From Corynebacterium suranareeae (GTDB lineage Bacteria > Actinomycetota > Actinomycetes > Mycobacteriales > Mycobacteriaceae): a DNA stretch of 64,000 nucleotides. Within the stretch, counting starts at the first letter, position 1, and every line of letters begins with the position of its first letter. The notes under the pieces were generated by a model, which saw only the letters and a program-made list of their open reading frames with translations, ran no database searches and was not told the DNA's origin. Of the stretch, positions 1-12,520 are shown in pieces. Both the position numbers and the translations under genes were made by a program. The DNA lies in contig NZ_AP017369.1 of NCBI RefSeq assembly GCF_002355155.1, positions 1,612,001 through 1,676,000 on the forward strand. Reading direction: 5' to 3'.

Positions 1-915
1 CTGGTAAACAACGCCGAGTGGACCAACGACATGTCAGTCGTGACTTTCCTTCGAGATGTAGGAAAGCACTTCTCACTCAACACCATGCTTGCCCGCGACA
101 CTGTCAAGCGGCGCCTTGAATCCGACGGCATTTCATACACTGAGTTCTCCTACATGTTGCTCCAAGCCAACGACTACGTTGAGCTCAACAAACGCTTTGG
201 ATGCACTCTGCAGGTTGGTGGCGGTGACCAATGGGGCAACATCGTCTCCGGAGTTGACCTCAACCGACGCGTCAACGGATCTTCTGTCCACGCAATCACC
301 GTGCCTTTAGTCACCGACTCCGAAGGTAAGAAGTTTGGTAAATCCACCGGCGGCGGAAGCCTGTGGCTGGATCCAGAAATGACCAGCCCATACGCTTGGT
401 ACCAGTACTTCATCAATGCAGCCGACGCTGACGTAATCCGCTACCTCCGTTGGTTTACTTTCCTTAACCAGGAAGAACTAGCGGAATTGGAAGTCGAAGT
501 AGCAGAACGTCCATTCAAGCGTGAAGCACAGCGACGCCTAGCCCGCGAAATGACCAACCTTGTCCACGGCACCGAGGCAACCGTAGCAGTCGAGTTGGCC
601 GCACAAGCACTATTTGGTCGCGCTGAACTTCGAGACCTTGATGAAAAGACTCTTGCCGCATCGGTTTCTGAAACTGAAGTTGCAGAAATCAAGGCAGGGG
701 AGCCACGCACCATCATCGACCTTTTGGTGGCCAGTGGTTTGGCAGAATCCAAGGGTGCAGCAAAACGTGCAGTCAAGGAAGGCGGTGCGTACGTAAACAA
801 CGAACGCATTGAATCTGATGATTGGGAACCTGCTGCTGAAGACCTGCTCCATGGATCGTGGCTGGTACTACGCCGTGGCAAGAAGAATTTCGCTGGAGTT
901 CAAATTCTCGGCTAA
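1..915 (+). CDS. tyrS: Tyrosyl-tRNA synthetase, C-terminal part (5' end outside window)
   Basis: Charges tRNA-Tyr with tyrosine in the cytoplasm. The reading frame is open from base 1, so the gene starts upstream of the window; about 304 residues of roughly 420 are present. Visible are the tyrosine-recognition segment with [11 protein letters not shown], then the class I KMSKS-type loop written as KFGKS (about residue 114 of the visible part), and a C-terminal S4 RNA-binding domain (about 235-304) with the typical VNNERI strand. The Rossmann HIGH motif lies before the window. A strong bidirectional hairpin follows immediately. Family assignment is secure. The neighbour downstream in M. tuberculosis (Rv1691 homologue) is here separated from tyrS by the rrn operon and a USP gene. 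Confidence 0.97.
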   Translation: MVNNAEWTNDMSVVTFLRDVGKHFSLNTMLARDTVKRRLESDGISYTEFSYMLLQANDYVELNKRFGCTLQVGGGDQWGNIVSGVDLNRRVNGSSVHAITVPLVTDSEGKKFGKSTGGGSLWLDPEMTSPYAWYQYFINAADADVIRYLRWFTFLNQEELAELEVEVAERPFKREAQRRLAREMTNLVHGTEATVAVELAAQALFGRAELRDLDEKTLAASVSETEVAEIKAGEPRTIIDLLVASGLAESKGAAKRAVKEGGAYVNNERIESDDWEPAAEDLLHGSWLVLRRGKKNFAGVQILG

Positions 916-925
916 GTCACAGAGA

Positions 926-966
926 AAAACAGGGTGAAGATCAATATCTGATCTTCACCCTGTTTT
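926..966. terminator. Bidirectional terminator between tyrS and the USP gene
   Basis: A perfect 18-bp inverted repeat (926-943 with 949-966) has a 5-nt loop. The outer arms are A4 and T4, so the hairpin is followed by a T run on both strands. It sits between two convergent genes, tyrS (+) and the stress protein (-), and can end both transcripts. Confidence 0.93.
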
Positions 967-979
967 AGTGATTTACTGA

Positions 980-1447
980 CTAAACTCTTGTTGTATTAAC
1001 AATGTAGAGATCACAGTTGGCTGCAGCCGCAACGTTTCGTGAAATACTTCCAAGGATGCGTTGCAAGCCTTGAGCCTTTTTATTGCCGACAACAATTGTA
1101 TCTGCATCAAGCAGCTCTGCCTGCTGAACTAGTACTTCCGCTGGTTGTCCTTCTACAGCAAGAGCCTTGACCTTAAGGGCAGGCCAATCGCTTCGCAAAA
1201 TTGCTGCCACTGATTCCGCAGCTTCTTGCGCTGCTGCCGCTTGACCATCTGCGAGTCGTTGGTAAGCATCAGAAGTCTTGACGGCCATGTTTCCACTCTT
1301 GGCGGTTTGCATCGCCACGACGGAGCTGATGCTGTATGCGGAAATGACGTACAGTTCTGCATCAAGACTAACTGCAAGCTCTGCAGCTTTTACTGCTGCG
1401 GTAAGTGCAGTTTGGCTTGAATCAACGCCAGTGATGATTTTCTTCAT
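980..1447 (-). CDS. Universal stress protein, UspA family (single domain)
   Basis: A 155-residue single-domain USP, the usual family length. The N-terminus MKKIITGVDSSQTA is the beta1 strand with the conserved Asp that contacts nucleotide. The C-terminal ATP-binding loop reads VVGNKKAQGLQRILGSIS, matching the G-x2-G-x9-G-S/T pattern of ATP-binding USPs (the FxxA branch) only in part, because the first Gly is followed by Asn-Lys-Lys. ATP binding is therefore plausible but not certain. Expected to be a cytoplasmic dimer with a stress or growth-arrest role; no specific partner can be read from the sequence. It is convergent with tyrS, and the start ATG at 1447 has an AGGTAAAA stretch upstream. 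Confidence 0.9.
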   Translation of the reverse strand: MKKIITGVDSSQTALTAAVKAAELAVSLDAELYVISAYSISSVVAMQTAKSGNMAVKTSDAYQRLADGQAAAAQEAAESVAAILRSDWPALKVKALAVEGQPAEVLVQQAELLDADTIVVGNKKAQGLQRILGSISRNVAAAANCDLYIVNTTRV

Positions 1448-1552
1448 GGTTTTAGATTTTTACCTTCCAGATCAGATCCAGATTTCGGATACGGATGAAA
1501 AACTGAGTTTCAGCTCACATCTTACTATTGTCCTAATGTCCAATCATAGCTT

Positions 1553-2034
1553 TTATCGAAAATCGCCGGCCGAGAAGGACTCTTCTAACTCCTCGAGCGA
1601 TTTGTCCGAAGTATTTGGAAGGGTTTTCCAGAGGAAGAGGATTAGGAGTGCATTGGCCACAGCGAAGATTCCGAACATTCCTTGAAGCCCTGCTATGTCT
1701 ACAACAATGGGGAAAGCTAAGGTGATTCCAGCATTGACGATCCACATGCAAAACACTGAAATCCCCATGCCGAGGCCCCTGAGATGAAGGGGGAACATTT
1801 CTGACAGCGCAACCCAAATCGGAGCATTCAAACACAGTTGCACGAAAAACATGAATGTAACGAAAAGCGCCAACATTATCCACGCACGCGCCACGGAAGC
1901 ATCCATCGTCAATGCGACGATCAGAATCGTAGTGTGAACCAACGTCACCATGATGAACCCAAAAATGATGAGTTTCCTTCGCGACACCATGTCGATGAAC
2001 ACAAACAGGCATACCCCAGATCATTGCTGGTCAG
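1553..2034 (-). pseudogene. C-terminal remnant of an MFS sugar transporter
   Basis: The open frame gives only about 150 residues, with four hydrophobic segments. It begins with the loop 8-9 motif of sugar porters (FIDMVSRRKL, compare DxxGRR) and contains the loop 10-11 motif (SEMFPLHLRGLGMG, compare the E-x-FP-x-x-xRG signature). Sugar porters of this type have about 450-500 residues, so roughly the first two thirds are missing. In the transporter frame a TGA stop lies just upstream (around 2035), and no start with a convincing ribosome site is present. I read it as a truncated gene rather than a functional half-transporter. Some software will call the GTG-initiated 149-residue ORF at 2002 as a gene. 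Confidence 0.75.
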
Positions 2035-2420
2035 GGATATGTCGAAACCTGGTGCGTAGTTGGCCAAGGCTTTGATCGACAAGTTGGACAATGGGCGAAC
2101 TGAACCACAGCGTTTTATCGCCGGGCGCCCTTTGATGATTTGAGGGACAATGGCTGGAGTTCGTCTCCGGCGGCCTTGATGTTGATTAAACAGTTCTAGA
2201 ACGGGAAACTCTGACGACAGTTGAGACTTTCCCTTATGACGGTGAAAAACTGAGGAATTCTCTGTTTCGTTAAACAATCCATTTGCAGAATAGGTGTTGA
2301 CCTGGCGGTTTGTTGTTGTGCGAGGTGCTGTGTAGATTAATTCGAGTCGCCAGGACAGTGCAACACTTTCCGAAAGGAATAGGGGATGTGCATCAAGGTG
2401 ACGAAGAGGTTAAATCGAAG
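2035..2420. other. Non-coding stretch upstream of the rrn operon
   Basis: No ORF here looks like a protein. One minus-strand frame just upstream of the MFS remnant (about 2040-2130) gives a short run, PIVQLVDQSLGQLRTRF, which could be the tail of a transposase. It is too short to assign and ends at a stop next to the transporter remnant. The rest is AT-rich upstream DNA of the rrn promoter and may hold further rrn promoters that I could not place confidently. Confidence 0.5.
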
Positions 2421-2449
2421 TTGACTTCAAATTCTGAATGTACTACGAT
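2421..2449 (+). promoter_or_regulatory. Predicted rrn promoter
   Basis: The -35 hexamer TTGACT (2421-2426) is followed by a 17-nt spacer and the -10 TACGAT (2444-2449), close to the sigma-70/SigA consensus. The expected start is near 2456, about 380 nt before mature 16S. Other rrn operons of this genus carry several promoters, so this may not be the only one. Confidence 0.65.
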
Positions 2450-2837
2450 GAATCCTCAGCTGCTGAAGAGATTAAGGTGCGAATAATACCTTATTTTCTT
2501 GGTGTGCGTGTGTTGTTTGAGAACTCAATAGTGTGCCATTTATTTTATTTTTGTCACTACCATTTCACATATTTTTGTGAGGTGGTGGGTCATGCCGGGT
2601 GGTGGATCGCCAAAATTATCCATCACTGTAAACAATAAAACTATTGTTGGCATGATTTGTGTGGGTGGTCTTGTTCCCCGTCAAGGGAAGAAACCCACAC
2701 ACATCATTATTTATTTTGATAATGCCAGTAACACCCTCAATTTTTCTGACTGCTCCTTGTGTGTGGTTGGTGGGGGTGTTGTTGTTTTTGTCAGGTGTTG
2801 GGCTTTTCACAAGCCTTAAGAGACATTTTCTTGTTTT
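2450..2837 (+). other. rrn leader with antitermination-like motif and 16S processing arm
   Basis: The leader transcript holds three recognisable elements. First, GTTTGAGAACTCAATAGTG (2515-2533) is the conserved actinobacterial rrn leader motif; a close copy recurs in the 16S-23S spacer at 4663-4681. Second, positions 2524-2541 can pair over 18 bp (with G-U pairs) with 4523-4540 downstream of 16S, which brackets 16S as an RNase III-type stem. Third, a strong local hairpin joins 2652-2666 with 2693-2707 (one mismatch in 15). No ORF in the leader is credible. Confidence 0.75.
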
Positions 2838-7882
<5,045 letters not shown>

Positions 7883-8005
7883 CCCCTTTTGGGGGTTGTT
7901 CCAAAACGCAACGTAACAAATGAGCATATAAAAATGTGTGTTCGCGTCCATTATGCAGTGTCTGACACAACACAACCAGCCTGTTGGTTGGTTTGGTGTG
8001 TGGTT

Positions 8006-8124
8006 GTGTCGGTGGTGATAGTAGCAGGGAAACGCCCGGTCCCTTTCCGAACCCGGAAGCTAAGCCTGGTTACGCTGATGGTACTGCACTCGGGAGGGTG
8101 TGGGAGAGTAGGTTACCGCCGACC
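8006..8124 (+). rRNA. rrf: 5S ribosomal RNA
   Basis: About 119 nt. The terminal helix pairs the start (GTCGGTGGT) with ACCGCCGAC at 8115-8123, and the internal CCGAACCCGGAAGCTAAGCC block is diagnostic. The 23S-5S spacer before it contains the 3' arm of the 23S processing stem (7939-7958) and an inverted repeat (GACACAAC at 7964-7971, GTTGTGTC at 8003-8010) reaching into the 5' end. Exact ends are approximate. Confidence 0.93.
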
Positions 8125-8145
8125 AAAAACTTAAAAGTGAAATAG

Positions 8146-8206
8146 AAAGAGTGTGATTCAATGGTAGAGGGATTTTAACTTCCTCCCATTGGATCACACT
8201 CTTTTT
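8146..8206 (+). terminator. rrn operon terminator
   Basis: A 19-nt stem arm (8146-8164) pairs with 8186-8204 with a single mismatch, an inner GAGG/CCTC extension closes the loop, and T5 ends the structure. It lies directly after 5S and 50 nt before the next coding start. Confidence 0.92.
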
Positions 8207-8255
8207 GTCGTTCTATAATAAAGTCTTTACACGGTTCTCAACTTCAAGGAACAAC

Positions 8256-9446
8256 ATGGCTGATAACTTCGACCGTCAACGTGACAACGATCGCTCCGGC
8301 GATCGTGGACGCTACCGGAACTCCCGCGGCAACGATGACCGCGGAAACTACCGTCAAAATCGTGACGGCGAATCCCGAGATAGGGGCGGATACCGTGGGG
8401 ACCGCCGAGACAACCAGTCCGGGGAATATCGTCACCGTGACGATCGAAGGGGTAACCGTGGTGGCGATGATCGTCGCGGAGGTTACCGTTCTGATCGCAA
8501 CTTTGAAGACCGTGGGCGTCGCAACGATAGGTCCGATGACCGCAGGGATGATCGCCGTGGCGGAGACCGACCTTACGGTCGCACCGATCGTGATGGCCAA
8601 TCACGCGGAGGATACCGAGGAATTGACCGCCGCGATGATCGCCGTGGAGGTCAAGGAAACAGGCAGGGCGGGGGAGACCGTCGTCATGCTAACCGTGGTG
8701 GCCGTGATCAGCAACGCGATACCCTGCATCCACAACGATCAGGTTTCCGCGAGGAGCGTATAAATTCTCGTCTTAATGAACCCGATTTGCCGGGTGATAT
8801 TGATATCAAGGATTTGGATCCTTTGGTGCTCCAGGACCTGAAAGTACTGTCTAAGGACAACGCGGAAGCCGTCGCAAAGCATATGATTATGGCTGCAACC
8901 TGGCTGGCCGACGATCCTCAATTGGCACTTCGCCATGCCCGTGCTGCGAAGGATCGCGCGGGGCGCGTATCTGTAGTTCGTGAGACGAATGGTATCGCGG
9001 CGTATCATGCTGGCGAGTGGAAAGAGGCACTGTCTGAGTTGCGGGCTGCTCGCCGTATGTCTGGTGGTCCTGGCTTGATTGCTGTGATGGCTGACTGTGA
9101 ACGTGGTTTGGGTCGTCCGGAAAAGGCCATCGAACTAGCTCGTAACGAGGACTTAAGTGGTCTTGATCAAGACAGCTTGATTGAGTTGGCTATCGTGGTT
9201 GCTGGTGCACGACATGATTTGGGTCAGCACGATTCTGCGATTGTTGAGTTGCAGAAGGTTAATCCTTCTCTCAAGGGCTCTGGTTTGACTCAGTCGCGTT
9301 TGTCGTATGCCTACGCAGATGCCCTTGTTTTAGCTGGTCGTGCGGATGAATCCCGTGAGTGGTTCCAGCATGCAGCTGATCTGGATGAAGACGGTTTCCT
9401 CGATGCTAAGGAGCGTATCGAAGAGCTAGATAAGGGTAACAACTAG
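8256..9446 (+). CDS. TPR-like protein with an Arg/Asp/Gly-rich disordered N-terminus (Rv1691-type position)
   Basis: 396 residues. The first about 165 residues are almost only R, D, G, N, Y and S, with many RGG, RGGYR and DDRR units. This is a disordered, highly charged, RGG-type segment of the kind often found in RNA-binding or condensate-forming proteins. Residues about 190-390 form a helical repeat domain with TPR-like helix pairs (for example AAYHAGEWKEALSELRAARRM and YADALVLAGRADESREWFQHA). The ATG at 8256 was chosen because AAGGA lies 5 nt upstream; a longer frame would begin with TTG inside the rrn terminator. M. tuberculosis Rv1691 is a TPR protein at the same place. The function is unknown. 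It stands at the head of the plus-strand block, right after the rrn operon. Confidence 0.85.
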   Translation: MADNFDRQRDNDRSGDRGRYRNSRGNDDRGNYRQNRDGESRDRGGYRGDRRDNQSGEYRHRDDRRGNRGGDDRRGGYRSDRNFEDRGRRNDRSDDRRDDRRGGDRPYGRTDRDGQSRGGYRGIDRRDDRRGGQGNRQGGGDRRHANRGGRDQQRDTLHPQRSGFREERINSRLNEPDLPGDIDIKDLDPLVLQDLKVLSKDNAEAVAKHMIMAATWLADDPQLALRHARAAKDRAGRVSVVRETNGIAAYHAGEWKEALSELRAARRMSGGPGLIAVMADCERGLGRPEKAIELARNEDLSGLDQDSLIELAIVVAGARHDLGQHDSAIVELQKVNPSLKGSGLTQSRLSYAYADALVLAGRADESREWFQHAADLDEDGFLDAKERIEELDKGNN

Positions 9447-9457
9447 ACTATGAGTCT

Positions 9458-10450
9458 ATGAGTGTAATCACGGAATATGACAGCCTTCTTTTAGATCTAG
9501 ATGGCACCGTCTACGAGGGCGGCCGGGCTATTGAACATGCAGTTTCTTCGATCAACAGCTCAGGTTTGCCCTTAATGTATGTCACTAATAATGCTTCCCG
9601 TGCCCCGGAGGTAGTGGCTGAACAACTTCGTGATATTGGTCTTGATCAGACCACTGCCGAGCATGTGATGACTTCGGCTCAAGCAGCCTGCCAGATGGCA
9701 GCAGAGAAAATTCCTGTGGGTTCTAGAGTCTATGTTTTGGGTACTGAGTCGTTCCGCGACCTGGCTCGGAACGCTGGTTTTGAAGTTGTTGATTCCGCCG
9801 ATGACCAGCCACAAGCAGTGTTGCACGGACACAATCCAGAGACTGGTTGGGCGCAATTGAGCGAGGCTGCGCTGGCAATTAATGCCGGGGCACAGTATTT
9901 TGCCTCCAACTTAGATTCCACCCTTCCGATGGAACGCGGTCGCCATATCGGCAATGGATCGATGGTGGCTGCCGTGACTCATGCAACGGGCGTAACGCCA
10001 CTGTCTGCAGGAAAACCTGGCCCGGCTATGTTTTATGCCGCCGCAGCTGCACTAAATTCTACAAAACCGTTGGCTGTAGGTGATCGTCTTGATACTGATA
10101 TCGCCGGTGGTAACGCCGCTGGGATGGACACGTTCCAGGTCTTAACCGGCGTCAGTGGATTCTATGACCTTGTATACGCAGTACCGGAGCAACGCCCCAC
10201 GTATATCGCCGCCTCCTTGCAGGACCTTTATAGCGAACCGGGCAGCTTGCGGCCAGGTAGTCAGGGAGGTTTTAAGGCGCTTATCGACGGCGCCACCCTG
10301 GTCATTTCCGGCGGCGATTCCTCCGCAGGCCCAACGCCGATTGCAGCACTACGTACTGCCTTAGAGAAAGCCTGGGCAAGCACATCACCAATCACGGATG
10401 TCCGAGCTGACTCTGAATTGGCAGCACAAGCACTTAAAAACTGGTGGTAA
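9458..10450 (+). CDS. HAD-superfamily phosphatase, class IIA (NagD-like; Rv1692 homologue)
   Basis: 330 residues. The N-terminal motif LLLDLDGTVYEGG carries both catalytic aspartates (DxDGT, about residues 10-14). Motif II is VTNNAS (about 42), and motif III/IV is AVGDRLDTDIAGGNAAGM (about 207-224), whose GDxxxTD pattern is canonical. A C2-type cap lies between. The C-terminal about 70 residues are an extra domain also seen in the mycobacterial protein. Rv1692 has been described as a glycerol-3-phosphate phosphatase in lipid recycling; whether this orthologue shares the substrate is inference. It starts 11 nt after the preceding gene and is probably co-transcribed with it. Confidence 0.88.
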   Translation: MSVITEYDSLLLDLDGTVYEGGRAIEHAVSSINSSGLPLMYVTNNASRAPEVVAEQLRDIGLDQTTAEHVMTSAQAACQMAAEKIPVGSRVYVLGTESFRDLARNAGFEVVDSADDQPQAVLHGHNPETGWAQLSEAALAINAGAQYFASNLDSTLPMERGRHIGNGSMVAAVTHATGVTPLSAGKPGPAMFYAAAAALNSTKPLAVGDRLDTDIAGGNAAGMDTFQVLTGVSGFYDLVYAVPEQRPTYIAASLQDLYSEPGSLRPGSQGGFKALIDGATLVISGGDSSAGPTPIAALRTALEKAWASTSPITDVRADSELAAQALKNWW

Positions 10451-10453
10451 TTT

Positions 10454-10618
10454 ATGACATCTCCAAAACCACACGATCCTCGTACAGCTAACTTTGTTGA
10501 TCCAGAAGAAATCACATCCAAAGTAAACGACATCCTAAGCCGTCACGCTGACACGCTTCGTGATGAAGCCAGCAATCTTGAAGAAGCCCACCGCATCCTC
10601 AACGACGCACTGTCTTAA
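10454..10618 (+). CDS. Small conserved acidic protein (Rv1693-type)
   Basis: A 54-residue ORF squeezed between the phosphatase (ends 10450) and tlyA. It starts MTSPKPHDPRTANF and ends with a predicted amphipathic helix rich in E, D, H and L. It has no known domain. Support comes from position: M. tuberculosis has a similarly small gene (Rv1693) between the same two neighbours, and the ORF starts 3 nt after the upstream stop, a spacing typical of translational coupling. The function is unknown. Confidence 0.72.
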   Translation: MTSPKPHDPRTANFVDPEEITSKVNDILSRHADTLRDEASNLEEAHRILNDALS

Positions 10619-10655
10619 AACGACCACATCATTTACGAAAGAAGAACACCGCACG

Positions 10656-11477
10656 ATGGTTGCACGCAGAAGACTAGACGCAGAACTTGTTCGTCGAAAG
10701 ATCGCACGTTCTAGGGAACATGCGGTTGAAATGATCCGTGGCCGTCGAGTTTTTGTCGCAGGAATGCTTGCACTCAAACCAGCAACAGTAGTGGAACCTG
10801 AGGTATCCATTCGTGTTGAGGAAGATGCCAGCGAGGATTGGGCTTCACGCGGAGCGCATAAACTCATCGGTGCGTTGGAATTTTTTGAGCCCTTAGGGCT
10901 CAAGGTCAAAGGCCGACGGGTGCTAGATGCCGGCGCGTCTACAGGCGGATTTACGGATGTCTTGCTGCGTCGAGAAGCGTCTGAAGTCGTAGCTGTTGAC
11001 GTCGGCTATGGGCAGTTGATTTGGCGGTTGCAAAATGATGACCGGGTGCGGGTCGTGGATCGCACAAATATCAGATACATGACGCTGGAAGATACCGGCG
11101 GTGAATGCGACATGATGGTGGGAGATCTATCTTTTATTTCCCTCAAACTCACTTTGCCGGCCATCGCGAACGTCTTAAGTGAGGGTGCTGATCTGCTCCC
11201 CATGGTCAAGCCTCAATTTGAAGTTGGGAAAGATCGCTTGGGCAGCGGCGGAGTGGTGCGTTCACCCGAACTGCGGGCAGAAGTAACCGCTGATGTTGCC
11301 AAATTTGCTGCAACTTTGGGCTTGAGCTTAAAACAGGTAGTTGCATCACCTCTTCCAGGCCCTTCAGGCAACGTAGAATATTTCTTATGGCTGGTCAAAG
11401 ACGGTGGAGCATCAATGCCAGACGATGAGAAACTTCTAGCGATGATCGATACGGCTGTGAAAGAAGGTCCGCAATAA
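10656..11477 (+). CDS. tlyA: 16S/23S rRNA 2'-O-methyltransferase TlyA
   Basis: 273 residues. An N-terminal S4 RNA-binding domain (about 5-62, RRLDAELVRRKIARSREHA) precedes an FtsJ-like Rossmann methyltransferase. The SAM motif I is VLDAGASTGGFTDVLL (about 88-103), followed by VVAVDVGYGQL and the catalytic-region MMVGDLSFISL. TlyA methylates a cytidine in 16S and 23S rRNA in mycobacteria, which makes ribosomes sensitive to capreomycin; the same role is likely here. I chose the ATG at 10656, with a GAAAGAAG ribosome site and homologous length, over an upstream in-frame ATG inside the previous gene. Its stop overlaps the nadK start (TAATG). Confidence 0.93.
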   Translation: MVARRRLDAELVRRKIARSREHAVEMIRGRRVFVAGMLALKPATVVEPEVSIRVEEDASEDWASRGAHKLIGALEFFEPLGLKVKGRRVLDAGASTGGFTDVLLRREASEVVAVDVGYGQLIWRLQNDDRVRVVDRTNIRYMTLEDTGGECDMMVGDLSFISLKLTLPAIANVLSEGADLLPMVKPQFEVGKDRLGSGGVVRSPELRAEVTADVAKFAATLGLSLKQVVASPLPGPSGNVEYFLWLVKDGGASMPDDEKLLAMIDTAVKEGPQ

Positions 11478-12418
11478 TGAGCGCATCTACGAATATCGCG
11501 GAACAACGGCGTGTGCTGTTAGTTCCACATACTGGGCGATCATCCAATATTGAATCGGCAATTCTGGCAGCAAAATTGCTTGATGATGCAGGCATTGACG
11601 TCAGGGTATTAATCAATGATGCTGAAGATCCTATTGCGAGTCACCCCGTATTGGGTCGATTTACGCATGTGAGGCATGCTCCAGATGCAGCAGAAGGCGC
11701 AGAACTTGTCCTAGTACTCGGAGGCGACGGTACCTTTTTGCGTGCTGCAGACATGGCGCATGCCGTAGATCTTCCAGTACTTGGCATCAATTTGGGCCAC
11801 GTAGGATTCCTGGCTGAATGGGAATCAGATTCTTTAGAAGAAGCACTCAAACGCGTGATCGACCGTGATTACCATGTGGAAGATCGCATGACGTTAGATG
11901 TCGTGGTCTTAGACGGTGGTGCGGAAGAAATTGGCCACGGATGGGCTTTAAATGAAGTAAGCATTGAGAACCTGAATCGCCGGGGCGTACTCGATGCCAC
12001 GCTTGAAGTAGATGCTCGACCGGTGGCTTCTTTTGGTTGCGATGGCGTACTTATTTCCACCCCAACAGGTTCAACAGCGTATGCGTTTTCAGCTGGTGGC
12101 CCGGTGCTGTGGCCAGAACTTGATGCGATTTTAGTGGTACCGAACAACGCCCATGCACTGTTTACAAAACCACTGGTTGTCAGCCCAAAATCTACGGTAG
12201 CTGTGGAATCGAACTCTGATACTTCACCAGCGATGGCAGTGATGGATGGTTTTCGCCCCATACCAATGCCACCTGGATCCCGCGTTGAGGTGAGCAGAGG
12301 TAAGCGTCCGGTGCGGTGGGTTCGACTGGATTCTTCACCATTTACCGACCGCCTTGTGAGCAAATTACGTCTTCCAGTAACGGGTTGGCGTGGGCCGCAA
12401 AAACACGCGGAAAAGTAA
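11477..12418 (+). CDS. nadK: NAD kinase
   Basis: Phosphorylates NAD to NADP in the cytoplasm, also known as ppnK. 313 residues. The diagnostic GGDGTFLRAADMA (about 77-89) and the NE/D motif (NEVSIEN, about 160) are present, followed by the conserved segment STPTGSTAYAFSAGGP (about 193-208). The ATG overlaps the tlyA stop by one base, so translation is likely coupled. The order tlyA-nadK-recN is conserved in mycobacteria. Confidence 0.96.
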   Translation: MSASTNIAEQRRVLLVPHTGRSSNIESAILAAKLLDDAGIDVRVLINDAEDPIASHPVLGRFTHVRHAPDAAEGAELVLVLGGDGTFLRAADMAHAVDLPVLGINLGHVGFLAEWESDSLEEALKRVIDRDYHVEDRMTLDVVVLDGGAEEIGHGWALNEVSIENLNRRGVLDATLEVDARPVASFGCDGVLISTPTGSTAYAFSAGGPVLWPELDAILVVPNNAHALFTKPLVVSPKSTVAVESNSDTSPAMAVMDGFRPIPMPPGSRVEVSRGKRPVRWVRLDSSPFTDRLVSKLRLPVTGWRGPQKHAEK

Positions 12419-12439
12419 CGTCCCAGGTCAGAACGGTAG

Positions 12440-12513
12440 TTCGAAAATCATTCGAACAAATTTCGAAGATTTAGAAAAAACGTTCGCATAAATTCTCGAA
12501 TGTGTTGTACACT
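12440..12513 (+). promoter_or_regulatory. recN promoter with three helically phased TTCGAA sites
   Basis: Three identical TTCGAA hexamers begin at 12440, 12451 and 12462, exactly 11 bp apart. Just downstream lie a plausible -35 (TTCGCA, 12484-12489) and -10 (TACACT, 12508-12513). The predicted start is at or within a base or two of the recN ATG (12521), suggesting a leaderless mRNA. CGAA and TTCG are the LexA half-site letters of actinobacteria, and recN is a usual SOS gene. However, the half-site spacing here is one base shorter than the canonical CGAAC-N4-GTTCG box, so LexA binding is inference. Confidence 0.55.
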
Positions 12514-12520
12514 TTGAGGC

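Noticed and set aside
2035..2130. Transposase C-terminal fragment (PIVQLVDQSLGQLRTRF)
   Set aside because: Too short, a single frame without any catalytic motif or inverted repeat; not enough to name an insertion sequence.
10560..10655. Longer tlyA reading from ATG 10560
   Set aside because: It would overlap the 54-residue gene, the extra 32 residues are low-complexity and unlike TlyA, and ATG 10656 has a better ribosome site.
12440..12467. Canonical LexA (SOS) box before recN
   Set aside because: CGAA and TTCG half-sites are 5 bases apart instead of the 6 of CGAAC-N4-GTTCG, so I list it only as a phased repeat with possible LexA relation.
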